A DNA stretch of 64,000 nt from Microcoleus sp. FACHB-831 (GTDB taxonomy: Bacteria > Cyanobacteriota > Cyanobacteriia > Cyanobacteriales > FACHB-T130): positions 186,001 through 250,000 of the forward strand of contig NZ_JACJON010000068.1 of NCBI RefSeq assembly GCF_014695585.1, written 5' to 3'. Numbering within the stretch: the first letter of the stretch is position 1; each line of letters starts with the position of its first letter. The notes under the pieces were generated by a model that was not told the DNA's origin, made no database searches, and saw only the letters and a list, made by a program, of their open reading frames with translations. Position numbers and translations under genes: made by a program. Positions 44,370 to 52,595 of the stretch are shown here, piece by piece.

Positions 44370-46979
44370 ATGAAAACTTCATCTACGTCACTACACGGCT
44401 GGGAAGACTCAACCAGGGTTATTGATATTAATTCCGTCGAGGTTGTTGAAGACCAGCCCGTAGGTCAAATACCTCAAAATAATACTGTCGAATCTGGAAA
44501 CAAGGGTGCGTTAGCCACAAGCAGCCCCACTTTCTCTGCCTTTCTCGCGCCCCTCAACCAGGAAACTTTCAAAGAGGTAGTCACAGGCGTCGAACAAAAA
44601 CTTGAAGTGGTCAATCAAACCCTATCCATGCTGACGGATAGCCAGGGGTTTGAAGCCATTCTGCAAGATATGTTGAATGCGATTACTCTAAAAACTGGGG
44701 AGTTGCTAGCCGCAGACCGCACAACAATATTTTTGCTAGATGAAGAAAAAAATGAACTCTGGTCGATTCTTGCCGAGGGGAAGGACGGACGCCCATTAGA
44801 GCTGAGAATTCCAGCGGATAAAGGGATTGCGGGCGATGTCGCCACAAGAAAGCATGTTGTCAACAATGGTTACGATTTCTTCGACGACCCGCGTTCCGAG
44901 GCATCAAAAAAGCTATATAAGACAACGGGATACCGCACCTACACGATGCTGACGCTGCCCTTGTTGAGTGCAGGGGGAGATTTAGTTGCAGTCGTGCAAT
45001 TGCTCAACAAGTTAAAATTAACCGACGATCCAACAAAGCCGTTAGCAGAACGCATTGATACAGAAGGCTTTACGGCAGAAGACGAAAGAGTTTTTAATGA
45101 GTTTGCCCCGTCGATTCGCCTGATCCTGGAAAGCTCGCGGTCTTTTTACATGGCCACCCAGAGACAGCGAGCAGCAGATGCGCTGATGAAAGCCACGCAA
45201 TCGCTTTCTCAAAGCAATTTGGACTTGGAAGACACGCTGACGCGGGTGATGGATGAAGCCAAGAAATTGATGAACGCAGATCGCAGTACGCTGTGGTTGC
45301 TGGATGACGATCGCGGAGATTTGTGGACAAAAATCCCCGATGTGGGGGAGCTGAGATGTCCTATAGGCGTTGGATTTGCAGGAATGGTTGCTGAATCTGG
45401 CGAAGCGCTGTTAATTCCGTTTGACCTATACGACCATCCTAATTCAGAGAATTCAAAAAAATCGGATGAGAGAACGGGTTATCGCACTTGTAGCTTATTG
45501 TGCATGCCAGTGTTTAATACCGATGGCAAGTTGATTGGGGTGACGCAATTACTTAATAAGACAAAGCCAGGTGATTTCCCCGCCTACAATGGCGATGACT
45601 GGCCTTCGGCACCCGATCGGTGGAAGGCGAGTTTTAATCGCACCGATCAAGAATTCATGGAGATATTTAACATTCAAGCGGGGGTGGCGCTGCAAAATGC
45701 CAAGCTGTTTGCGACGGTTAAACAGCAGGAACAAATGCAGCGGGATATTCTCCGAAGCTTGTCGAATGGAGTGATATCAACAGATAAGAACGGAAAAGTT
45801 ATCGCTGCAAATGAAAGTGCAAAACGTCTGTTGGGCTACAAAGATGAGGAACGGCTCGAAGGCAAAGAGATTGGCGATCTGATTCGGATAAAAGAAGGCA
45901 ACTTTGGCAAATGGTTCGCAAGTGCGATCGCTGCAAAAGACGAAAAAGGACGCCAGCAATACTACCCGGATCAAATATTAGAGTCTACAACCGAAAACCA
46001 ACACAGCGTTAATTTATCGATTAACACGATTGCCGACGCGAATGAGTATAGCCGAGCGAGGGGCGCTCTGGTGGTGATGGACGACATTAGCGATGAGAAG
46101 CGCCTCAAGAGTACGATGTATCGCTACATGACGCAGGAATTAGCAGAGCAATTACTCAGTAGCGGCGAGGCAAAATTAGGGGGCGATCGCAAGGAAGTTT
46201 CTGTCTTATTCTCAGATATTCGCGGCTACACCACTTTGACGGAAAACATGAACGCTGAAGAAGTGGTGCAGATGCTTAATGACTATTTTGAGTCGATGGT
46301 AGATGCCGTCTTTAAACATAAGGGCACGCTAGATAAATATATCGGCGATGCCATTATGGCTGTGTTTGGTTCGCCTTTGCCATTAGAAGATCATGCTTGG
46401 ATGGCGGTACAAACGGCAGTTGAAATGCGTTATCGCTTGACCGAGTTCAATGCTCGTCGCAGTCTAACTAGCAACCCAATTATTAGAATTGGTATTGGCA
46501 TTAACTCTGATAGCGTTATTAGCGGCAATATCGGTTCTAGCAAACGCATGGAATTTACAGCCATTGGCGACGGCGTGAATCTGGGATCTCGCTTGGAAAG
46601 TGCCAGTAAGCAATATGGTTGCGATATTGTGATTAGCGAAAGTACCTATCTACCTTGCGTCGATCGCGTCTGGGCAAGAGAGCTTGACTGCATTCGCGTT
46701 AAAGGCAAAAGTAACCCCGTGTCAATTTATGAGCTGGTGGGGCTGCGCGATGAACCAATTTCCTCCCAGAAGGAACAGGCGATAGAGCTTTACCAGAAAG
46801 GGCGGGAGTATTTCCTTAACCGGAAGTTTACCCGGGCTATGGGTGAGTTTGGTGCAATTCTGGAGGATATTGACAAAAACGATAAAGCAGCGGCGTTGCA
46901 CTTAGAGCGCTGTCAGCATTTTCTCACTAACCCCCCAGCCGAAAATTGGGATGGTGTGTGGACGATGACTGAAAAATAG
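44370..46979 (+). CDS. Class III adenylate cyclase, GAF-GAF-PAS-CHD (CyaB1-like)
   Basis: 869 residues; order matches Anabaena CyaB1. GAF-A about 105-245 and GAF-B about 275-450 are cyclic-nucleotide-type GAFs: the NK...F...DE pattern is complete in GAF-A, but GAF-B has Gln for the last Glu. PAS about 460-580. The cyclase domain has the metal Asps (LFSDIRGYT; KYIGDAIM), the adenine-selecting Lys and Thr (HKGTLDKY; EFTAIGDG) and the transition-state Asn-Arg (NLGSRLE), so it should make cAMP. The C-terminal ~100 residues form a TPR-like helical repeat. ATG 44370 is preferred over the TTG at 44361. By analogy with CyaB1, cAMP may bind GAF and activate it. Confidence 0.93.
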   Translation: MKTSSTSLHGWEDSTRVIDINSVEVVEDQPVGQIPQNNTVESGNKGALATSSPTFSAFLAPLNQETFKEVVTGVEQKLEVVNQTLSMLTDSQGFEAILQDMLNAITLKTGELLAADRTTIFLLDEEKNELWSILAEGKDGRPLELRIPADKGIAGDVATRKHVVNNGYDFFDDPRSEASKKLYKTTGYRTYTMLTLPLLSAGGDLVAVVQLLNKLKLTDDPTKPLAERIDTEGFTAEDERVFNEFAPSIRLILESSRSFYMATQRQRAADALMKATQSLSQSNLDLEDTLTRVMDEAKKLMNADRSTLWLLDDDRGDLWTKIPDVGELRCPIGVGFAGMVAESGEALLIPFDLYDHPNSENSKKSDERTGYRTCSLLCMPVFNTDGKLIGVTQLLNKTKPGDFPAYNGDDWPSAPDRWKASFNRTDQEFMEIFNIQAGVALQNAKLFATVKQQEQMQRDILRSLSNGVISTDKNGKVIAANESAKRLLGYKDEERLEGKEIGDLIRIKEGNFGKWFASAIAAKDEKGRQQYYPDQILESTTENQHSVNLSINTIADANEYSRARGALVVMDDISDEKRLKSTMYRYMTQELAEQLLSSGEAKLGGDRKEVSVLFSDIRGYTTLTENMNAEEVVQMLNDYFESMVDAVFKHKGTLDKYIGDAIMAVFGSPLPLEDHAWMAVQTAVEMRYRLTEFNARRSLTSNPIIRIGIGINSDSVISGNIGSSKRMEFTAIGDGVNLGSRLESASKQYGCDIVISESTYLPCVDRVWARELDCIRVKGKSNPVSIYELVGLRDEPISSQKEQAIELYQKGREYFLNRKFTRAMGEFGAILEDIDKNDKAAALHLERCQHFLTNPPAENWDGVWTMTEK

Positions 46980-47681
46980 TCTCAGAATGCCCGCATATTG
47001 TTGCGCTGGGCGCGATCGCTGTTGTGGTTAATTCATAAATGCGATCGCGCCTTTATTTCCAGACGCGGATTTTCTTCTTAGTGAGACTCTGAAGTTGAGG
47101 AAAATGGTCGCGATCGCCCATTAACAATTGCCAATTACCAGTTACGTCATACCTGTAGTGTAAATAGGGGCGGGGGATAGCGACATCGCTTGTAGAGATA
47201 GCATAAGGTTGCGTCTGGGAGTTTTGGAGAATACAGACGCCCTTCTACTTCAAGAAACTTAGGTTAAACTGCTATAAAAGTTATAAATGCCGGATAGTGG
47301 GATTTTAAGCAGGAAAACACCATGCAGGCGATCGCAATTTATACATCAGTAAAAAAATTTATTCCCTCTCAAGACACTCATCTATCGCAGGAGGTGACAC
47401 CACTTATTAAATTCCCGACCACCTGAGATTTTGCAGCAATAGATAATTAGTCAACAAGTCAACGGGTCAAGTATGATTGACAGCGTTGGCAAAACCAGTC
47501 TGTGGATATGCATCAAAAATAAATACTATTTTCTATTTTTTACGCAACGGCAGGCTGGAAAAAAATAGCGATTATGCTTCTTCATCAGGGCTTGGGCATT
47601 TGCCTTTAGAACCGTCAAAAATAGCAAAGTATTTAATTTTTAGTACAAACAAAAGTGTTTTCTTTATCCCTCCGTTCCGTA
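46980..47681. other. Long intergenic region between cyclase and Ser/Thr kinase genes
   Basis: About 700 bp. GCGATCGC sites are dense at 46980-47120. A possible 34-codon gene lies at 47322-47426. Open frames covering the start of the kinase gene (from 47477) appear to be shadows. No RNA gene recognised. Confidence 0.55.
47322..47426 (+). CDS. Possible 34-residue peptide gene
   Basis: ATG at 47322 is preceded 9 bases upstream by AGGA (CAGGAAAACACCATG). The peptide begins MQAIAIYTSVKK and ends LIKFPTT; no Cys, no signal peptide and no known motif. It contains a HIP1-like site near its start, which argues against strong coding selection. Reported only because of start context. Confidence 0.2.
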   Translation: MQAIAIYTSVKKFIPSQDTHLSQEVTPLIKFPTT

Positions 47682-50054
47682 ATGTCTGGCTTGAGCCGCT
47701 TGCACCCAGCCCTCGACCGCTTGGGACGACCAGCACTGGTAGCAAGTGCGGCTGTAACAGCCTTGGTGCTGGGATTGCGTCATCTTGATGTGCTAGAAAC
47801 TTGGGAACTGGGTACATATGACCAAAGTTTGCGGTGGCGTGCCGCTTTCAAAGAAGTAACAAACACTAAGGAAGAACCAGACCCGCGCCTGCTGCTGGTG
47901 ACAGTCACCGAAGAGGATATCCAGGCGCAGAAGCAATATCCTCTTTCGGACGCGGTTGTACATCAGGTATTGACAAAACTGGAACAGTATGAGCCAGCAG
48001 CTATAGGTCTGGATATTTTTCGAGATCTACCAGTTCAACCAGGCCATGAAGCGTTCGCCACCTTGATGAAAAATAGCGATCGCATCTTTGCTGTTTGCGA
48101 AATTCCAGGTACTCCGCCCCCCCCATCTGCACCAAGCAACAGGGTTGGCTTCAGCGACATCCCAATTGACCCGGGTGGCCCCCTGCGGCGCGGTCTGTTG
48201 TGGCTCGACCCGCCCGCAGACTCTCGCTGTACCAGCAAACTATCCATTAGCTTCCAGCTAGCACTAAAGTACCTGGAAAAAAAAGGAATTAACCCCAAAA
48301 CAGTTAACGACAATGAACTCCAACTGGGTTCAACAATTATCAAACGCCTGCCGGGGGACGCTGGTGGTTACAACGCGATGGACAACGGTGGCAATCAGGT
48401 GTTGCTCAATTACCGTTCCCCCACCAGTGTCGCTCAGGAAATAACTCTCACCGATGTGCTACAGGATAAGCTGAAACCAGAATGGGTAAAAGACCGTATT
48501 GTTCTGATTGGCGTTACCGCCAGCAGTATTGATGACGCCTTCTATACTCCCTTCAGCGCTGGGATGCGGCGCAACCAGAAAATGCCGGGAGTCGTCATCC
48601 ATGCCCAGCTAATTAGTCAAATTCTCGCTTCAGTTTTGGACGGGCGATCGCTGTTTTGGTTCTGGCCAGAGTGGGGCGAAACATTATGGATTTGGGGTTG
48701 GTCGCTGTGCGGCGGCGTTCTAGCATGGCGCTTGCGGTCTCCAGAGCGCGTGCTGCTGGCAGAGGGTGGGGCGCTGGTAGTATTGTTGGGCACATCTTGG
48801 GTGCTGTTTCTGCAAGCTGGATGGATACCCATCGTTGCGCCAGCCTTCTCTTTAGTTGCCACCTGCCTTGGGGTTATGGCTTACAGCGCATACGAACACC
48901 AGCAAGAACAGAAAAAATTTGCCCTCCAAGCCCAAAAACAGGAACAGCTTATTGTACAGTTGCAAGCACTCTTAACCGAGAGAACTGGGGCAACCGCCTC
49001 AGTGACGCAACCTTGGGTTGAAGATGCAACGCAACCTTGGCCTGAAGAGGAGACCCAACCTTGGTCTGAAGATGGGACGCAACCTTGGGCTGAAGATGCA
49101 ACGCAACCTTGGCCTGCACAAAACACGACCGAAACGCCCACCGATGATGCTACGGCGCTGCTTCCCCAGCAAGAAGCAAGCAAACCTTCGGCAGACAAAC
49201 CTAAGCCAGCCGTCGCCTCCAGCCTTCGCCCCTTGCTGGGCGGACGCTACAAAATTCTTAGAGTCTTAGCTCAAGGTGGTTTTGGTCGCACGTATATGGC
49301 AGCAGATACAAACCGTCCTGGCAACCCAGAATGCGTGATCAAGCATTTGAAGCCCGCAAGGAGCGATGAGAAATTCATGCGCGTGGCTAGACGGCTATTC
49401 GATACGGAAGCTGAAATTCTAGAACAGCTAGGCAGGCATCCTCAGATCCCCCAACTGCTGGCTTATTTTGAAGAAAATCAAGAGTTTTATCTAGCTGAAG
49501 AATTTGTTGCCGGACATCCCCTCAGCGACGAACTGCCTGTTGATAAGCGTCTCTCGGAAAGCTATGTGCTGGATTTAATTAAAGGTATTTTGGAAGTCCT
49601 GGCTTTTATCCACGAGCATCGCGTAATCCACCGGGATATTAAGCCTGGGAATATTATTCGGCGGGAACAAGACGGTAAATTGGTGTTAATTGATTTTGGT
49701 GCAGTCAAACAGATTCGACCCCAAGAAAATGATGATGCGGAAGGCCGCACAGTAGCGATAGGCACTAAAGGTTATGCACCAGCCGAGCAATATGCAGGTC
49801 AACCAACGTTAAGCAGCGATATTTTTGCGGTGGGAATGATTGGAATTCAAGCTCTCACGGGCATACAACCGTATCAACTGCCGCAAGACCCAAACACTGG
49901 CAACGTGACTTGGCGTCATCTGACTGTGGGGCCGAATGGGGATTCATTAATCAGGGAAGAAGTGGGCGAGATTTTGGAGAAGATGGTGCGCTACCACTTC
50001 GTAGATCGATACCAAACGGCAACAGCGGTGCTGAAAGATTTAAAAGCATTATGA
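47682..50054 (+). CDS. CHASE2-domain Ser/Thr protein kinase
   Basis: 790 residues from ATG 47682; a GTG at 47655 would add nine. TM1 about 20-40; extracytoplasmic CHASE2 about 45-325; three helices about 330-410 (WGWSLCGGVLAWRL, GGALVVLLGTSWVLFL, PIVAPAFSLVATCLGVM); a coiled segment; then a linker of five 8-residue repeats beginning TQPW (24-bp DNA units at 49005-49124). The kinase about 525-790 has the Gly loop AQGGFGRTY, catalytic VIHRDIKPGNII, DFG and GTKGYAPAEQY. CHASE2 senses an unknown external signal and the kinase likely signals inside the cell. Confidence 0.92.
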   Translation: MSGLSRLHPALDRLGRPALVASAAVTALVLGLRHLDVLETWELGTYDQSLRWRAAFKEVTNTKEEPDPRLLLVTVTEEDIQAQKQYPLSDAVVHQVLTKLEQYEPAAIGLDIFRDLPVQPGHEAFATLMKNSDRIFAVCEIPGTPPPPSAPSNRVGFSDIPIDPGGPLRRGLLWLDPPADSRCTSKLSISFQLALKYLEKKGINPKTVNDNELQLGSTIIKRLPGDAGGYNAMDNGGNQVLLNYRSPTSVAQEITLTDVLQDKLKPEWVKDRIVLIGVTASSIDDAFYTPFSAGMRRNQKMPGVVIHAQLISQILASVLDGRSLFWFWPEWGETLWIWGWSLCGGVLAWRLRSPERVLLAEGGALVVLLGTSWVLFLQAGWIPIVAPAFSLVATCLGVMAYSAYEHQQEQKKFALQAQKQEQLIVQLQALLTERTGATASVTQPWVEDATQPWPEEETQPWSEDGTQPWAEDATQPWPAQNTTETPTDDATALLPQQEASKPSADKPKPAVASSLRPLLGGRYKILRVLAQGGFGRTYMAADTNRPGNPECVIKHLKPARSDEKFMRVARRLFDTEAEILEQLGRHPQIPQLLAYFEENQEFYLAEEFVAGHPLSDELPVDKRLSESYVLDLIKGILEVLAFIHEHRVIHRDIKPGNIIRREQDGKLVLIDFGAVKQIRPQENDDAEGRTVAIGTKGYAPAEQYAGQPTLSSDIFAVGMIGIQALTGIQPYQLPQDPNTGNVTWRHLTVGPNGDSLIREEVGEILEKMVRYHFVDRYQTATAVLKDLKAL
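49005..49124 (+). repeat. Five 24-bp tandem repeats within kinase gene (TQPW repeats)
   Basis: Units start ACGCAACCTTGG (once ACCCAACCTTGG) at 49005, 49029, 49053, 49077 and 49101. Each encodes TQPW followed by four mostly acidic residues; the last unit is degenerate. They form the linker between the membrane part and the kinase. Confidence 0.9.
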
Positions 50055-50062
50055 GGGAATAG

Positions 50063-50090
50063 GGAGACGCGATAAATCGTCGTCTCTACA
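50063..50090. repeat. Palindrome family B, copy 2
   Basis: GGAGACGCGATAAATCG followed by TCGTCTCTACA, 9 bp after the kinase stop. Matches 61623-61650 and, less fully, 42313-42337. Confidence 0.65.
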
Positions 50091-50180
50091 AGACTGGGGG
50101 CTGCGGACTCTCAATGCACAACTAACAACTAAAATGAGAGTCTGCGATCCAAAAACCGAAATCCAAAATCCAAAATTGAT

Positions 50181-51302
50181 ATGAGTCCGACAGACGTTGC
50201 GCCCGCTACTACTCGCCGCGTGGTTTTTCCTTTTACTGCCATTGTTGGTCAGGAAGAGATGAAACTGGCCTTGTTGCTGAATGTGATAGACCCATTAATC
50301 GGCGGCGTGATGATTATGGGCGATCGCGGAACGGGCAAATCCACCACCATCCGCGCACTAGCTGACCTGTTGCCAGAAATTGATGTTGTTGCTGGCGATC
50401 CTTTCAACAGCCATCCCAGCGACCCCGACTTGATGAGCGATGAAGTCAGACAGCAAGCGCAACAGCAGGGATCGTTCCCTACTGCTAAGAAAAAAGTCAC
50501 AATGGTCGATCTGCCACTCGGCGCAACAGAAGACCGAGTTTGCGGCACCATCGACATCGAAAAAGCCCTATCTGAAGGAGTCAAAGCCTTTGAACCCGGA
50601 CTTTTGGCCAAAGCCAATCGCGGCATCCTCTACGTGGATGAAGTCAACCTGCTGGACGATCACTTAGTTGATGTGTTGCTAGATTCAGCAGCAAGCGGCT
50701 GGAACACGGTAGAAAGAGAAGGAATTTCCATCCGTCACCCAGCGAGGTTTGTGTTAGTTGGTTCGGGGAACCCAGAGGAAGGAGAACTGCGACCCCAGTT
50801 GCTTGACCGCTTTGGGATGCACGCAGAAATCAGAACGGTGAAAGAACCAGCTTTGCGGGTGGAAATTGTGGAACAACGAACCGCATTTGACCAAAATCCT
50901 CACCCGTTTCTAGAAAAATACAGTTCGCAGCAAGAAGCATGGCAACAAAAGCTGGTAAGCGCCCAAGAACTGCTACCGTCTGTAACGATTGACTATGAAC
51001 TGCGGGTGAAAATCTCCCAAGTTTGCTCGGAGTTGGATGTAGATGGCTTGCGGGGGGACATCGTAACAAATCGTGCGGCTAAAGCGATCGCTGCTTTAGA
51101 AGGACGAACGGAAGTAACTTTAGATGATATCCGCCGCGTCATTACCCTCTGTCTGCGACACAGATTGCGTAAAGACCCCTTGGAGTCTATTGATTCTGGG
51201 TATAAGGTAGAAAAAGTTTTTAGCCGCGTGTTTGGGTTGGAATTGTCTTCTGAAGATAATTCGACGTCTCAAGCTAACGGAGTCCGTCAAGGCGTTCGAT
51301 AA
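50181..51302 (+). CDS. chlI: Magnesium chelatase ATPase subunit I
   Basis: 373 residues, the usual ChlI length. AAA+ core with Walker [10 protein letters not shown] near 48-56, Walker [13 protein letters not shown], sensor [14 protein letters not shown] and the arginine finger in LLDRFGM; the C-terminal helical lid includes [12 protein letters not shown] and [10 protein letters not shown]. It drives Mg insertion into protoporphyrin IX with ChlD and ChlH, committing tetrapyrroles to chlorophyll. The ATG is preceded directly by AAAATCC-type heptamers, with no clear Shine-Dalgarno sequence. ChlD and ChlH are not in the window. Confidence 0.97.
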   Translation: MSPTDVAPATTRRVVFPFTAIVGQEEMKLALLLNVIDPLIGGVMIMGDRGTGKSTTIRALADLLPEIDVVAGDPFNSHPSDPDLMSDEVRQQAQQQGSFPTAKKKVTMVDLPLGATEDRVCGTIDIEKALSEGVKAFEPGLLAKANRGILYVDEVNLLDDHLVDVLLDSAASGWNTVEREGISIRHPARFVLVGSGNPEEGELRPQLLDRFGMHAEIRTVKEPALRVEIVEQRTAFDQNPHPFLEKYSSQQEAWQQKLVSAQELLPSVTIDYELRVKISQVCSELDVDGLRGDIVTNRAAKAIAALEGRTEVTLDDIRRVITLCLRHRLRKDPLESIDSGYKVEKVFSRVFGLELSSEDNSTSQANGVRQGVR

Positions 51303-51699
51303 TTAGCGCTAAGTAGGGTGGACATTTCCCACCCTACACAAAGCTAAGGGCGAAGGTTGAAATATTCACGGTGTTAACATTTGGGCGTAGTAACACAGCC
51401 TCCAGACGCTCGTTAATAATTACGCTGGGGATTGACTACCATAAAGCTATTACGATTTTGCTTTAGGCTTGTGGGGTTGAAGTTCTGAAATTACCCGCTA
51501 AGCTTACAAAATCATCCCTACTCCAAACTCACTAGGGCAAAATCTAAAATTCAAAATAGTATAAGTAAGGCACTGGCGATAAAAATTGTGATTTCCATGC
51601 CTAAATTTCAATCTCTGATAGGAATTTATCAAGTGCCAACGACTAGACTCCTCAAATATTAATATACAATTAGGCGATTTATAGCACTACGTTAAACAA
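51303..51699. other. Intergenic region between chlI and the ABC ATPase
   Basis: About 397 bp. Palindrome family A copy 3 at 51313-51337 serves as the probable chlI terminator, and an AAAATCT/AAAATTC heptamer patch lies near 51538-51560. Nothing else recognised; the promoter of the ABC-MCE operon should lie here. Confidence 0.55.
51313..51337. terminator. Palindrome family A, copy 3 (after chlI)
   Basis: GTAGGGTGGACA followed by TTTCCCACCCTAC; 11 bp after the chlI stop. It has one central mismatch compared with the copies at 1238 and 23914. Confidence 0.65.
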
Positions 51700-52527
51700 T
51701 TGGAAGTAACTAAAAAGTCAGACAAAGAAGCTAAAAACTCTGCTTGGGGCGAGCCTTTGATTGAACTCAAGGGAATTAGTAAATCCTTTGGTAGCAGTGT
51801 AATTCTGAATAAAGTCGATCTAACAATTTATCGAGGGGAGTCGCTGGCGATTATTGGCCCTTCGGGAACGGGAAAATCAACTATTTTAAGGATTATTGCT
51901 GGGTTATTAGCACCGGATGAGGGCGAGGTTTACGTCGCAGGGAAACTGCGAAAAGGATTAATTGAAGATGCTGAAGATCCGATTGGAATTGGAATGGTGT
52001 TTCAGCAGGCGGCGTTATTTGACTCGCTGACAGTAGAAGAAAATGTCGGCTTTTTGTTGTATCAGCATTCTAAACTGTCGCGATCGCGCATCCGCGAAAT
52101 GGTGAATGAAAAGCTACAAATGGTAGGCTTGTCGGGAGTGGGCGATCGCTACCCAGCCCAACTTTCTGGGGGTATGCGTAAGCGAGTCAGTTTTGCCCGC
52201 GCCATTATGTCCAACCCAGACAACCCCAGAGACACTCCAGAAGTTTTACTGTACGATGAACCTACAGCCGGACTAGATCCCATCGCCTCAACCGTGATCG
52301 AGGATTTAGTTCGCGACTTGCAGCGTGCCCAAGGCGGCTGTAGCACTTACGTTATGGTGACGCACCAAGATAGCACTATTCGTCGCACGGCAGACTTTGT
52401 TATGTTTCTATATCAAGGCAAGGTGCAGTGGGAGGGTGCAGTCAGCGATGTAGATACAACAGATAACCCTCTGGTGAGACAATTTTTTAGTGCCAGTATC
52501 GATGGGCCAATTCATGTTGTTGGTTAA
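51700..52527 (+). CDS. MlaF/TGD3-like ABC transporter ATPase (lipid transport)
   Basis: 275 residues. Walker A GPSGTGKST, Q-loop VFQQAALFDSLTV, ABC signature LSGGMRKRV, Walker B VLLYDEPTAGLDP and switch His in VTHQD, all intact. LSGGMRKR and the downstream MCE gene place it with MlaF/TGD3 ATPases that move phospholipids between membranes. No ATG is available at the N-terminus: a stop at 51682-51684 leaves TTG 51700 as the first usable start before conserved sequence. It is 68 bp from the MCE gene. The permease (MlaE/TGD1 type) is not adjacent. Confidence 0.93.
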   Translation: MEVTKKSDKEAKNSAWGEPLIELKGISKSFGSSVILNKVDLTIYRGESLAIIGPSGTGKSTILRIIAGLLAPDEGEVYVAGKLRKGLIEDAEDPIGIGMVFQQAALFDSLTVEENVGFLLYQHSKLSRSRIREMVNEKLQMVGLSGVGDRYPAQLSGGMRKRVSFARAIMSNPDNPRDTPEVLLYDEPTAGLDPIASTVIEDLVRDLQRAQGGCSTYVMVTHQDSTIRRTADFVMFLYQGKVQWEGAVSDVDTTDNPLVRQFFSASIDGPIHVVG

Positions 52528-52595
52528 TCTAAGGAAGTAAAAAGTAAAAAGCTTTTGCCTTTTTATTTACGCCTTCCCTGTAAAGAGGAAAAAGT

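Noticed and set aside
47477-47788. Open frame of 103 codons overlapping the start of the CHASE2 kinase gene
   Set aside because: Its second half is out of frame with the kinase coding sequence and shows no family features; the kinase frame has clear domain content from 47682 on.
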